From: an uncultured Duncaniella sp.
Lineage (GTDB): Bacteria; Bacteroidota; Bacteroidia; Bacteroidales; Muribaculaceae
Direction of reading: 5' to 3'
DNA: 17,164 nt
Assembly (NCBI GenBank): GCA_910578615.1
Contig: CAJTRI010000025.1
Coordinates: 1 to 17,164 of the forward strand
Part shown: positions 1 through 7,724 of the stretch, in pieces
Layout of the letters: every line of letters begins with the position of its first letter
How positions within the stretch are numbered: position 1 is the first letter of the stretch
Position numbers and translations under genes: made by a program
Notes under the pieces: model-generated
What the model was told of the DNA's origin: nothing
The model's database searches: none
The model's input: the letters and a program-made list of their open reading frames with translations, nothing else

Positions 1-1
1 G

Positions 2-283
2 GATAACGGAGGCTACGGCCCCGTCGGACGCCCTTCGGTAGGAACAGGCAACAACTCACGTCCCACCCAGAGCGGACGTCCCGCAGTAGGCACACGCCCA
101 TCCAACAACAGCAACAACAATAATTACAACCGTCCGTCAAATAACAACTCTTACAACCGCCCGTCCTACAATACCAACGGCAGCCGCACGCCATCATATC
201 GCAACGGCTCGTCAGGAGGAAGCCGTGGCGGATCATTCGGAGGAGGCGGACGTTCAAGCGGAGGAGGTCGCGGACGTCACTGA
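2..283 (+). CDS. C-terminal tail of an unidentified low-complexity protein (5' end outside window)
   Basis: An open frame enters from the left edge and ends at TGA 281-283, giving 93 residues. The composition is extreme: Asn, Ser, Arg, Pro and Gly dominate, with repeats of the type NRPSNNNSYNRPSYN, followed by a glycine/arginine/serine tail (GGGGRSSGGGRGRH). No folded domain, catalytic motif or membrane segment can be seen. Such tails occur as disordered ends of envelope-associated Bacteroidota proteins, but that is only an inference, because the domain that would identify the protein lies outside the window. The strong intrinsic terminator 30 bases after the stop supports this as the true end of a transcription unit. 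The reading frame is likely real; the function is unknown. Confidence 0.6.
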   Translation, partial: DNGGYGPVGRPSVGTGNNSRPTQSGRPAVGTRPSNNSNNNNYNRPSNNNSYNRPSYNTNGSRTPSYRNGSSGGSRGGSFGGGGRSSGGGRGRH

Positions 284-312
284 TTTCCACCACTGATACC
301 CACACGATATTT

Positions 313-360
313 CCCCGCCTCCTCTCACAACCTATGAGGCGGGGAGATTGTTATCTTTTT
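313..360 (+). terminator. Intrinsic terminator after the first gene
   Basis: A perfect 9-bp GC-rich stem (CCCCGCCTC at 313-321, GAGGCGGGG at 336-344) encloses a 14-base loop. It is followed by a T-rich stretch ending in five Ts at 356-360. It separates the partial first gene from the outer-membrane protein gene at 396. The T-run starts about 11 bases after the stem, farther than in a textbook terminator. Confidence 0.7.
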
Positions 361-395
361 AAGCCAAAGGCTCTCATCTTTCAACTCAGCAAAGC

Positions 396-2036
396 ATGAA
401 TAAGACACTCCTTGCAGGGATTATCCTCGTATTCCCCACAGTCATGGCAGCACAGTCGGCCATTGACGCATTCTCAATCTCACAGAGCGACCTGCGCGGT
501 TCGGCCCGCTTTATGTCCATGGGTGGCGCCTTCACAGCGCTCGGAGGTGACATCTCCACCCTCAATCAGAACCCTGCGGGTATCGGTGTGTTCCGCTCGT
601 CTGATATATCTGTCACCTTGGATATCAACGCTATGAACACCAAAACCGACGCGCTTGGCGAAGCGGAATCAATGAGCAAGACCAAGTTCAACTGCAACAA
701 CTTCGGATATGTCGGAGTCATACGCCTCAACTCCGAGACAATGCCGTTCTTCAACTGGGGAGCCTCATATTCACGCACAGCCTCCTTTGACCGCTATTAT
801 CGAGGAAACCTCGGTAATCTGGCAACATCTTATACCAACCTCGTAGCCGACTATACCACACGCGACATAGCCGCAGGATATTACTCGCCAAACGACCTCT
901 GGGGCGGAGATGACTATGACCCCTATATGTCATCAGCGGCTCCTTGGTCAACAATCCTGATGTACAACGCTTACAGTATCAACCCGGTGGCCGAGAACTC
1001 GGGAACCTTCACGGGCCTCTATGACTATGATAAGACTTCGGCCATGGGATCGTTCGACGTTGAGGAACGCGGATATATCGACGAATATTCCATAAACTTA
1101 GGCGGAAATATCTTTAACACGGTCTACTGGGGTATCGGATTCGGTATCACAGATATAGAGTTCAAACAGTTTGCCTACTATGGCGAGAGCCTTCATGACG
1201 CCAACGTATCATATGGAAGCTCCTACACACATGGCAACGGCACATTAGGACTCGAAAACTACAAGCGCATATACGGCAGCGGATTTAATTTCAAGGCCGG
1301 ACTCATTTTCAAACCTGTCAACGAATTCCGTCTCGGTATAGCCGTCCATACCCCCACCTACTACAACCTCTCTTACGAGGGCCAGGCAGCTGCGGAATAT
1401 GACTTCACCTCGCCTGATTATTCAGACGGCGGTGTGCGTGGAACAGCCTATACAGCCCCTGACGAGTTTGACTTCAAGGCCCATACACCATGGCGCCTAA
1501 TGGTGGGTGCAGCCGGAGTGATAGGCGGACGCGCCATCATAAGCGCCGATTACGAGTTCCGAGGATATTCTTCAATGAAGATTCAGGACTGGCACGGCAA
1601 CGACTACCGAGACATCAACAGTGACATCGAGACATACTATCAGGGAGTCAACATCCTGCGTCTCGGAGCCGAGTACCGCCTCACCCCGTCTTTCTCAATA
1701 CGTGCCGGATATAGCTATGAATCCTCGCCAGTCAAGAGCGGAATCCTCGATCCCGCCGCATCTGAGGCCAATTATATATATACATCCGGCCCGGATGACA
1801 CCGAGACACAGCCATCCTACACATTTGACCGTTCCACTCAGTATATAACCGCCGGTCTCGGATATCGCTACAAGTCAGTCTACCTCGATCTTGCCTATGT
1901 ACATCGCTATCGCCAGAGCGACTATCACGCATTCACTGACTATGTGGATACCGAAAACTACGCCGTACATGCTCCTTCCTCAAAGCTCACAGACCACAAC
2001 AACTCTGTGGTTCTCACATTCGGAGTCAAATTCTAA
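396..2036 (+). CDS. FadL/OmpP1-type outer-membrane transport protein
   Basis: The 546-residue product starts with a signal peptide (MNKTLLAGIILVFPTVMAAQS, likely cut after about residue 19). The mature protein has the hallmark start of Bacteroidota OmpP1/FadL/TodX-type proteins: a segment with RGSARFMSMGGAFTALGGD at 34-52 and the NPAG motif at 59-62. The rest is rich in alternating aromatic/polar beta-strand patterns and ends in a phenylalanine-terminated strand (VVLTFGVKF), as expected for BAM-inserted barrels. FadL relatives move hydrophobic compounds across the outer membrane; the substrate here cannot be read from sequence. The ATG at 396 is chosen because it begins the signal peptide. 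The helicase gene starts 9 bases after the stop, so the two are probably cotranscribed. Only a one-mismatch -7 box (TATCTTTT, 352-359) was seen upstream. Confidence 0.85.
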   Translation: MNKTLLAGIILVFPTVMAAQSAIDAFSISQSDLRGSARFMSMGGAFTALGGDISTLNQNPAGIGVFRSSDISVTLDINAMNTKTDALGEAESMSKTKFNCNNFGYVGVIRLNSETMPFFNWGASYSRTASFDRYYRGNLGNLATSYTNLVADYTTRDIAAGYYSPNDLWGGDDYDPYMSSAAPWSTILMYNAYSINPVAENSGTFTGLYDYDKTSAMGSFDVEERGYIDEYSINLGGNIFNTVYWGIGFGITDIEFKQFAYYGESLHDANVSYGSSYTHGNGTLGLENYKRIYGSGFNFKAGLIFKPVNEFRLGIAVHTPTYYNLSYEGQAAAEYDFTSPDYSDGGVRGTAYTAPDEFDFKAHTPWRLMVGAAGVIGGRAIISADYEFRGYSSMKIQDWHGNDYRDINSDIETYYQGVNILRLGAEYRLTPSFSIRAGYSYESSPVKSGILDPAASEANYIYTSGPDDTETQPSYTFDRSTQYITAGLGYRYKSVYLDLAYVHRYRQSDYHAFTDYVDTENYAVHAPSSKLTDHNNSVVLTFGVKF

Positions 2037-2045
2037 GAGATATAC

Positions 2046-4085
2046 ATGGCCATCAAGACATCATCTGCCCCCCGTGCCGACAAAGGCGGGGGGCAGATTG
2101 ACCTTAACAATCCCGAGTTTCAGAAAGCTTGGGAATTGTTGCAATATACCAGCCAGTCAGTCTTTCTGACTGGCAAGGCCGGCACTGGCAAGTCAACATT
2201 CCTCCGCTACGTAACAGAGAACCTGAAAAAGGAGAAGATAGTACTGGCACCGACCGGCATCGCTGCTGTCAACGTAGGGGGACAGACCCTCCACTCTTTT
2301 TTCCGCCTGCCCCACCGCCCGGTTCTGGACGACGACCCCGAATTCTCGCGAGACCGTCTCAGCGAGAGAATGAAATATCCCGGCTGGCTGGTGAAGCTGA
2401 TACGTAACATAGACCTCATCATAATAGACGAGATCTCAATGGTCAGAGCCGATACAATCGACTTCATCGACAGACTTCTACGACATTACTCCGGCAACCA
2501 CCGTCTGCCATTCGGAGGAAAGCAGCTCTTACTCGTGGGTGACATATTCCAGCTGGAACCAGTGGTATCTGCCGACATGCGCACTATCCTGAGACACTAC
2601 TATCCTGATCCGTTCTTCTTCTCGGCAAGGGCATTCGGAAACGTAAGGATTGTTCCGATAGAGCTGCGCAAGGTCTACCGCCAGACCGACTCAGAGTTCA
2701 TCGGGATGCTTGACCGCATACGCTCGTGCAATGTTACGTCAGACGATATCCTACGTCTCAATTCCCGTGTGATCCCGGAAGGCTCGCTCCCGGAGGCCGA
2801 GACCCGTATGACCATGACACTCGCCTCGCGACGTGACATGGTGGACTATATCAACGAACGACATCTCGATGCCATAACCAAACCGGCCATCACCTTCACC
2901 GGGGAGATTACGGATGATTTTCCTGACAACGCCCTTCCGACCGACTTCGAACTGACTCTCAAAGAAGGCGCACAAGTGGTATTTATCAAAAATGATTCTG
3001 ACCACAGATGGGTCAACGGCACGCTGGGCACAGTCTCGGCACTGGCAAAAGACCGCGTAGAGATCACACTGGAAAACTGCACCTCAATGGTCATCGAGCA
3101 GGAGATGTGGGCCAACATCCGTTACAACTATAACGCTGAGACACGCAAAATCACCGAGGAAGTGCTCGGTACGTTCAAACAATATCCGATAAAACTGGCC
3201 TGGGCACTCACAATACACAAGAGTCAGGGACTGACGTTCAACAACGTGGTCATAGACCTCGGACGAGGTGCATTTGCCGGAGGCCAGACGTATGTAGCAC
3301 TATCACGATGCAGAAGTTTCGAGGGTATGACATTGCGCTCCACCATTGCCGAACGCGACATATTCGTCAATCCGGCAGTAACGGCTTTCTCCTCGACATT
3401 CAATGATCCAGTCATCATAGAGGAGGCGCTTGACAAGGCCCATGCAGACAGCTGTTATGCCGAGGCCCTCTCTCTTGCCGACAAAGGAAACCTCGCGGAA
3501 GCCTTCGACAAATTCATAGAAGCCACACGTCTGCGTCCCCAACTCGACAACGAACCACTCATGCGTCTTGCCCGTCGCAAATTAGGGATAGTCAGCCGAC
3601 TCCGCGAAGATGCCGAAATCCTGCGCCGTCACATCGAGGAGCAAGACACACGTTTTGCCGAACTGGCCGAGGAATATTGCTCAATGGGATTTGACTGCAT
3701 ACAAGACGAATTGCCAGTCCCGGCTCTATCTAATTTCGACAAAGCCCTGTCATTATGCCCGGCCCATATTCCGTCAGTCAAAGGAAGGGCCAGAGCATAC
3801 TGTATGATAGAAGACTATGATAAGGCCCTGACCGACTACCGCGCCATCCTTGACCGCGCCCCGTCCGCGCCTGACGTCCTACTCCTTATGGCCGAGACTT
3901 TCTACAAGGCCGGCGATACTGTAAACTCCCTTGAACGCTGCATGGCTATCACTGATACCGAAGGACTGGAAGATAAACTTACACGGCGTATGTGCAGAAG
4001 GCTTCACAACCTTATGGCCGACATATACTCCGAACTCGGCGAACATGACTTGTCAGAACAGCACCGGCGGCTCGGCAGGAAATAA
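2046..4085 (+). CDS. PIF1-like SF1 helicase with C-terminal TPR-like region
   Basis: The 679-residue protein carries superfamily 1B helicase motifs in order: Walker A GKAGTGKST (43-51), motif Ia APTGIAA (68-74), Walker B IIIDEIS (125-131), motif III GDIFQLEP (165-172), and the C-terminal UvrD-type block with HKSQG (391-395) and TYVALSR (415-421). This fits the PIF1/RecD2-like ATPases common in Bacteroidota, which unwind DNA 5'-3' and resolve G-quadruplexes or R-loops in studied relatives. From about residue 455 the protein changes to helical repeats (for example SLADKGNLAEAFDKFIEATRL, then ALSNFDKALSLCP and DYDKALTDYRAILDRAP) that look like tetratricopeptide repeats, a likely protein-binding tail. 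No other ATG is available before residue 109, beyond Walker A, so ATG 2046 stands. It follows the outer-membrane protein gene by 9 bases, although the two jobs have no obvious link. Confidence 0.92.
   Translation: MAIKTSSAPRADKGGGQIDLNNPEFQKAWELLQYTSQSVFLTGKAGTGKSTFLRYVTENLKKEKIVLAPTGIAAVNVGGQTLHSFFRLPHRPVLDDDPEFSRDRLSERMKYPGWLVKLIRNIDLIIIDEISMVRADTIDFIDRLLRHYSGNHRLPFGGKQLLLVGDIFQLEPVVSADMRTILRHYYPDPFFFSARAFGNVRIVPIELRKVYRQTDSEFIGMLDRIRSCNVTSDDILRLNSRVIPEGSLPEAETRMTMTLASRRDMVDYINERHLDAITKPAITFTGEITDDFPDNALPTDFELTLKEGAQVVFIKNDSDHRWVNGTLGTVSALAKDRVEITLENCTSMVIEQEMWANIRYNYNAETRKITEEVLGTFKQYPIKLAWALTIHKSQGLTFNNVVIDLGRGAFAGGQTYVALSRCRSFEGMTLRSTIAERDIFVNPAVTAFSSTFNDPVIIEEALDKAHADSCYAEALSLADKGNLAEAFDKFIEATRLRPQLDNEPLMRLARRKLGIVSRLREDAEILRRHIEEQDTRFAELAEEYCSMGFDCIQDELPVPALSNFDKALSLCPAHIPSVKGRARAYCMIEDYDKALTDYRAILDRAPSAPDVLLLMAETFYKAGDTVNSLERCMAITDTEGLEDKLTRRMCRRLHNLMADIYSELGEHDLSEQHRRLGRK
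2063..2098 (+). promoter_or_regulatory. 12-bp GC-rich hairpin inside the start of the helicase gene
   Basis: Positions 2063-2074 (ATCTGCCCCCCG) and 2087-2098 (CGGGGGGCAGAT) are perfect inverted complements with a 12-base loop. The stem begins 17 bases after the helicase start codon (codons 6-18). There is no T-run after it, so it is not a standard terminator; in mRNA it could lower translation of the helicase relative to the upstream gene. The role is inferred. Confidence 0.45.
2152..2174 (+). repeat. 9-bp perfect hairpin within the helicase coding region
   Basis: GCCAGTCAG (2152-2160) and CTGACTGGC (2166-2174) are perfect inverted complements around a 5-base loop, just before the Walker A codons. 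It lies 53 bases after the first hairpin in the same gene. It could be chance codon choice; no T-run follows. Confidence 0.35.
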
Positions 4086-4101
4086 ATGAGACGGAAACCC
4101 T

Positions 4102-4368
4102 CTAATCAAAAAGTGACGGAAGAGTCTGGTTCACGTACGGTCGAGACACCGGCGCGGCCTTGAAAACAAGGTTGTGCTGCTGAATCCATCCCTGTGTCCT
4201 GTTGCGGAGTGAGAGCGATATTATACCACAACACCCAGTGACAGAGGAACGTACCTGACGAAAAACGTCTCCTATCGAGGATGCCCCGCTGATGGTGAGC
4301 GACAAGATGGTCGAGCCTCCGTGACGGCCCGTTACCTGTATGAGATCCGTGCGATTGATTGCTGCCAT
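4102..4368 (-). CDS. Small hypothetical protein (88 aa)
   Basis: A minus-strand ORF runs from ATG 4368 to a stop at 4102 and encodes 88 residues beginning MAAINRTDLIQVTG. It has a compact hydrophobic/polar pattern (STILSLTISGASS, then GCCGIISLSLRNRTQGW) resembling a short alpha/beta fold; there is no signal peptide and no membrane helix. I do not recognise a named family, although the look of the N-terminus and the 'SLRN+TQGW' segment suggests a conserved small Bacteroidales protein (impression, not checked). In its favour, it fills the gap between two convergent units, has a matching -7 box 44 bases upstream, and no competing ORF. It converges on the helicase gene, leaving 16 bases between the stops. 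Its function is unknown. Confidence 0.55.
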   Translation of the reverse strand: MAAINRTDLIQVTGRHGGSTILSLTISGASSIGDVFRQVRSSVTGCCGIISLSLRNRTQGWIQQHNLVFKAAPVSRPYVNQTLPSLFD

Positions 4369-4411
4369 AGTCTGCTATATATCTTTAACCTTATGAATTT
4401 TATCCACATTG

Positions 4412-4419
4412 CAAAATTA
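4412..4419 (-). promoter_or_regulatory. Possible -7 promoter box for the 88-aa gene
   Basis: On the minus strand 4419-4412 reads TAATTTTG, an exact match to the Bacteroidota TAnnTTTG -7 consensus. This would give a leader of about 40 bases before ATG 4368. I found no TTTG at the expected distance upstream, so support is partial. Confidence 0.35.
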
Positions 4420-4495
4420 CCACAGCACATGGGCAACATCATGGCACACCACCGTTAAAACAAGTAAATCAGACAGACACAAAGTCATAATGAAA

Positions 4496-4536
4496 GTATG
4501 CCACAACCCCGGACGATGTCCGAAATCATGGCATAC
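4496..4536 (-). terminator. Nested hairpin downstream of the rhamnose operon
   Basis: Outer arms GTATGCCA (4496-4503) and TGGCATAC (4529-4536) enclose an inner hairpin CGGAC-GAT-GTCCG (4510-4522). On the minus strand it lies 53 bases past the rhaD stop, and only a short T-rich stretch (TTTCATT) follows. It could terminate the rhamnose mRNA or protect its 3' end from nucleases. The lack of a T-run means a Rho-independent role is uncertain. Confidence 0.45.
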
Positions 4537-4589
4537 CTAATTTATATACAGCTTATCAGCCGTTATGAAATAGTCTGAGTCAGAATGGC

Positions 4590-5396
4590 TTACTTGGGAA
4601 GATTGAAAGCGGTTGTCATCTCGGCCATCTGTTCATCGCTCATACCGTCAGGCTCAAAGCCCATGTTCTTTGCCGCGATATAGATGAGAGCCGACTTATT
4701 GAGCACGTCAATCTGGTCAAAGGCCGCCATAACATCAGTATCTACGGCAAACACTCCGTGCTTCTCCCAGAGAGTCACATCATAGTCTCCAAGCTCCTTG
4801 ATGGTAGCCTCGGCAAGATCGTTGGAACTGGGGAGCTTGTAAGGAATGATTCCAAGACCACGTGGGCAGAACGCCTTGGTCTCAGGAATCATGCTCCACA
4901 GCAGACGGGTGGCAACATCCTTTTCAAGGAACTTCTTGCAATGCGACATGGCCACAAGCTCGATGGGATGTGTATGTACGGAAGCCTTGTAGTCAGAACC
5001 CTTGCCTATAAGATAGTTGTGTACGGCCAGATGTGACGGAAGTTCCGATGTAGGAGCCACAGGGTTGTCTGCGATAATCTCATAATGGGCACAGTCATCA
5101 AGGATACGGATTACAGATCCGTTCTCCATAGGCCAACGGGCAAGGTCACGCATACGTTTGTTGGTGCCTTTGCAATAGAAATAGCAACCTTTGAGATTGG
5201 GGAGTGTGAAACCGATGGCACGAGGCTCTGAGATAGCCGGCATGGCGCGAATAGCGTCATCCACATGCTCGGTCACATTGACAGTAATATTGCCGCCATT
5301 ACGCTCGGCCCAGCCTTTTTGCCAGAGATATCCTGCCACTTCGGCCACCTGCTCCACCTCGTGGGCAAGGCCGGGACGATTATCAAGAATTGACAT
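4590..5396 (-). CDS. rhaD: L-rhamnulose-1-phosphate aldolase
   Basis: The cytoplasmic zinc-dependent class II aldolase splits L-rhamnulose-1-phosphate into dihydroxyacetone phosphate and L-lactaldehyde. The 268-residue length is close to the E. coli enzyme (about 274). Visible signature residues are the glycine-rich phosphate-binding start (RNGGNITVNV, 32-41), the acidic catalytic candidate E118 in TSELPSH, the zinc-ligand pair H141/H143 (VHTHP), and a third ligand H213 in WEKHG. This spacing matches what I recall for the E. coli ligands (E117, H141, H143, H212). It is the last gene of the rha cluster, 34 bases after rhaT. A lactaldehyde reductase, next to the aldolase in B. thetaiotaomicron, is not found here, so lactaldehyde must be handled elsewhere. 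Start ATG 5396 fits the family N-terminus. Confidence 0.94.
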   Translation of the reverse strand: MSILDNRPGLAHEVEQVAEVAGYLWQKGWAERNGGNITVNVTEHVDDAIRAMPAISEPRAIGFTLPNLKGCYFYCKGTNKRMRDLARWPMENGSVIRILDDCAHYEIIADNPVAPTSELPSHLAVHNYLIGKGSDYKASVHTHPIELVAMSHCKKFLEKDVATRLLWSMIPETKAFCPRGLGIIPYKLPSSNDLAEATIKELGDYDVTLWEKHGVFAVDTDVMAAFDQIDVLNKSALIYIAAKNMGFEPDGMSDEQMAEMTTAFNLPK

Positions 5397-5430
5397 AATG
5401 ATTTAATTGTAAGGATTTGGTTGTTTATTG

Positions 5431-6462
5431 TCAGACAAGTTGCGGAAGGAAGCACGAAATGACGAGCACCACTATGCCTATGATAAGGACGGCTATGGTC
5501 TTGCCCGAACATCCCTTCCACTCTTTCAGAATGAGACCCCATACATTGGAGAACACCACATTGAGGGCCATCAGAATACAGAAAGAAAGGGTCATCAGCG
5601 TGGGAGACTCTGTCAGGAATCCCTTTCCGAGAGCAAGCCCGAAGAACTGGCTATACCACAGAGCACCGGCCAATAGACAAAAGAGCACATTGTTGCCCCA
5701 TACGGCGGCATTAGAATAATCGCCCCACGTATTGTTCTTGGCGTTCTGATAGAAACAATAGACGGCATTCGTCACAAACCCGCCGAGGGTCACAAGGAAC
5801 GTGGCCGGGAGTGTCTTGAACATATCGGGTGTAAGATCACCGAAATTTATTCCGCTTCCAAATTCAAGACCTACGTTGAAACATCCGCTCATGAATCCGG
5901 CAAGCAGCGCTATCGTGATGCCCTTAGGGAAATTGAAGTCCTTTACAGCCGCTTTCTTTTCCTCCTCGCTCAGTGACGAGGCTTTCATCGAACCTGCGAC
6001 CCCGATAATGGCGATACCGACAAGGGTGACCACCACGCCGAGAATGACAGAGAAAGTCAGCTGGGACAGAGGGTCGTTTTCAGGAAAGAAGACGTTGAGC
6101 AAAACCGGCCCCATGACAGTACCAAGCCCGGCACATGTGCCGAGGGCTATCGACTGTCCGAGAGCTACGCCGAGATAGCGCATAGAAAGGCCGAAGGTCA
6201 GACCACCGACACCCCACAGAGCGCCGAACAGGATGGTCATCCAGATATTGAATGCCTGTTCCGACGTGAAAAGTTCGCAAAGCGAGTGGCCGGCAGGAAC
6301 GGCGAGAAGCGCCCCAAGGAACGGCAGCACAAGCCATGCGAATACCCCCTGCACAATCCAGTAGCTCTCCCAACTCCAAGATTTAATCTTGTTGATGGGA
6401 ACGTAGCAACTTGACTGGCAGAAGGCGCCTATGGCTATGATAAGAAGTCCTATAAGTATCAT
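5431..6462 (-). CDS. rhaT: L-rhamnose-proton symporter
   Basis: The inner-membrane permease brings L-rhamnose into the cell. The 343 residues are nearly the same length as E. coli RhaT (344). The chain is almost entirely hydrophobic, consistent with about ten membrane helices, starting MILIGLLIIAIGAFCQSSCY and with conserved short loops such as NKIKSWSWESYW (24-35). Gly-rich helices around GALWGVGGLTFGLSMRYLGV and GLEFGSG further mark the drug/metabolite-transporter-like RhaT family. Its start codon overlaps the rhaA stop by four bases (6459-6462), implying translational coupling. It lies between the isomerase and aldolase genes, as expected for a one-substrate uptake and breakdown operon. 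Confidence 0.93.
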   Translation of the reverse strand: MILIGLLIIAIGAFCQSSCYVPINKIKSWSWESYWIVQGVFAWLVLPFLGALLAVPAGHSLCELFTSEQAFNIWMTILFGALWGVGGLTFGLSMRYLGVALGQSIALGTCAGLGTVMGPVLLNVFFPENDPLSQLTFSVILGVVVTLVGIAIIGVAGSMKASSLSEEEKKAAVKDFNFPKGITIALLAGFMSGCFNVGLEFGSGINFGDLTPDMFKTLPATFLVTLGGFVTNAVYCFYQNAKNNTWGDYSNAAVWGNNVLFCLLAGALWYSQFFGLALGKGFLTESPTLMTLSFCILMALNVVFSNVWGLILKEWKGCSGKTIAVLIIGIVVLVISCFLPQLV

Positions 6463-7712
6463 CGTTTGGATGTTACATCTTTCTCATATTGCTCTACAGA
6501 GGCAATAAACGACTCTCCTACGGGAACGTTGTTATTGAGACAGAACATGTCATATACAGCGTTCCATGGGAGATTCTTGCACTCTTCAAGAAGGGCGAGA
6601 CGCTGGAACTTCTTATCTTCAAGCTCATACTTACGCAGTGTCTCGGTGGGTTCGAGAAGAGCGCGGAGCATACACTTCTGGGCTGCACGGCTACCGATAA
6701 CATAGGCACCTATGCGGTTAAGGGTGCCGTCGAAGTAGTCAAGACCGTAGTGTACGCGGTTGAGTGCGCCGGCGCGTACAATCTCGCTGAAAAGATCCAT
6801 GGTGGGGTCGTCCATTATGGTCACATGGTCGGAATCCCAACGCACGGGACGGCTAACGTGAAGCATTAACTCGGGGACGAACAGAAGCATGGACGACACC
6901 TTGTCAGCCACACTCTCGGTGGGATGGAAGTGGCCGGTATCAAGGGTTATCATCATGTCGTTCTTGGCGGCATAGGCTGTATAAAAGTCATTCGAACCTA
7001 CGGTATAGCTTTCAAGACCGATGCCGAACACCTTTGACTCAACACAATCCTTCATCCAGTCATACTTATGTTCGAAGATCTGGTCAAGAGAGTCTTTAAG
7101 AAGTTCACGGTACATGAGACGGTTGACGGTCAGATCCTTTGAACCGTCATGAACCCATGTGTTCATGATACAGGGATCCTGCTGAGCTTCACCGATGGCC
7201 TGGGATATGGCACGGCAGCGCTTGGAGTGCTCGATCCAGAAATCACGTATACCCTTGTCAGGATTTGACAGCGAGAGGTCTCCGCTCTTGGGATGAGAGA
7301 AAGATGTGGAGTTGAAGTCAAGCTTGATGTCATTGGCCTTACCCCAGTCAATCCAGCTCTGGAAATGCTCTACCGAACACTCGTCACGGTCTACGACCTT
7401 ACCGCCGAAGTCGCCATAAATTTCGTGAAGGTTGAGACGATGCTTGCCGGGAATGAGGCTCATGGCATAGAGGACATCGGCACGAAGCTCATCTATATTG
7501 CGGGCTTTGCCGGGATAGTTGCCGTTTACCTGGATACCACCGGTGAGAGAGCCGCCCTGGTTCTCGAAGCCTGCCACATCGTCAGCCTGCCAGCAGTGCA
7601 TACTCAGGTGGAAGTCCTGCATCTGTCCAAGTACCTTGTCAGTGTCGACACCGATAGCGGCATAACGCTCTTTGGCTATCTCATAAGCCTGTTTGATTTT
7701 TTCGGATTTCAT
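6459..7712 (-). CDS. rhaA: L-rhamnose isomerase
   Basis: The enzyme interconverts L-rhamnose and L-rhamnulose in the cytoplasm with a divalent metal (Mn2+ or similar), the first step after uptake. Its 417 residues match the family length (E. coli about 419). Metal-site candidates appear in the expected order: E225 (CVESKVFGIG), D258 and H261 (LDTGHFHPTE), H285 (LHVSRPVRWDSDHV) with D293/D295, and D325 (HYGLDYFDGTLNRIGA). With a constant nine-residue offset, E225, D258, H285 and D325 line up with the E. coli structural-metal residues as I remember them. The 12-base gap from rhaB and four-base overlap with rhaT place it in the middle of the operon. The ATG at 7712 starts at the usual distance before the IGVD/DCxW region. 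Confidence 0.97.
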   Translation of the reverse strand: MKSEKIKQAYEIAKERYAAIGVDTDKVLGQMQDFHLSMHCWQADDVAGFENQGGSLTGGIQVNGNYPGKARNIDELRADVLYAMSLIPGKHRLNLHEIYGDFGGKVVDRDECSVEHFQSWIDWGKANDIKLDFNSTSFSHPKSGDLSLSNPDKGIRDFWIEHSKRCRAISQAIGEAQQDPCIMNTWVHDGSKDLTVNRLMYRELLKDSLDQIFEHKYDWMKDCVESKVFGIGLESYTVGSNDFYTAYAAKNDMMITLDTGHFHPTESVADKVSSMLLFVPELMLHVSRPVRWDSDHVTIMDDPTMDLFSEIVRAGALNRVHYGLDYFDGTLNRIGAYVIGSRAAQKCMLRALLEPTETLRKYELEDKKFQRLALLEECKNLPWNAVYDMFCLNNNVPVGESFIASVEQYEKDVTSKR

Positions 7713-7724
7713 GATTTCAGGAGT

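Noticed and set aside
361..372. AGCC-AAA-GGCT mini-hairpin before the barrel gene
   Set aside because: Four pairs with a three-base loop; likely chance.
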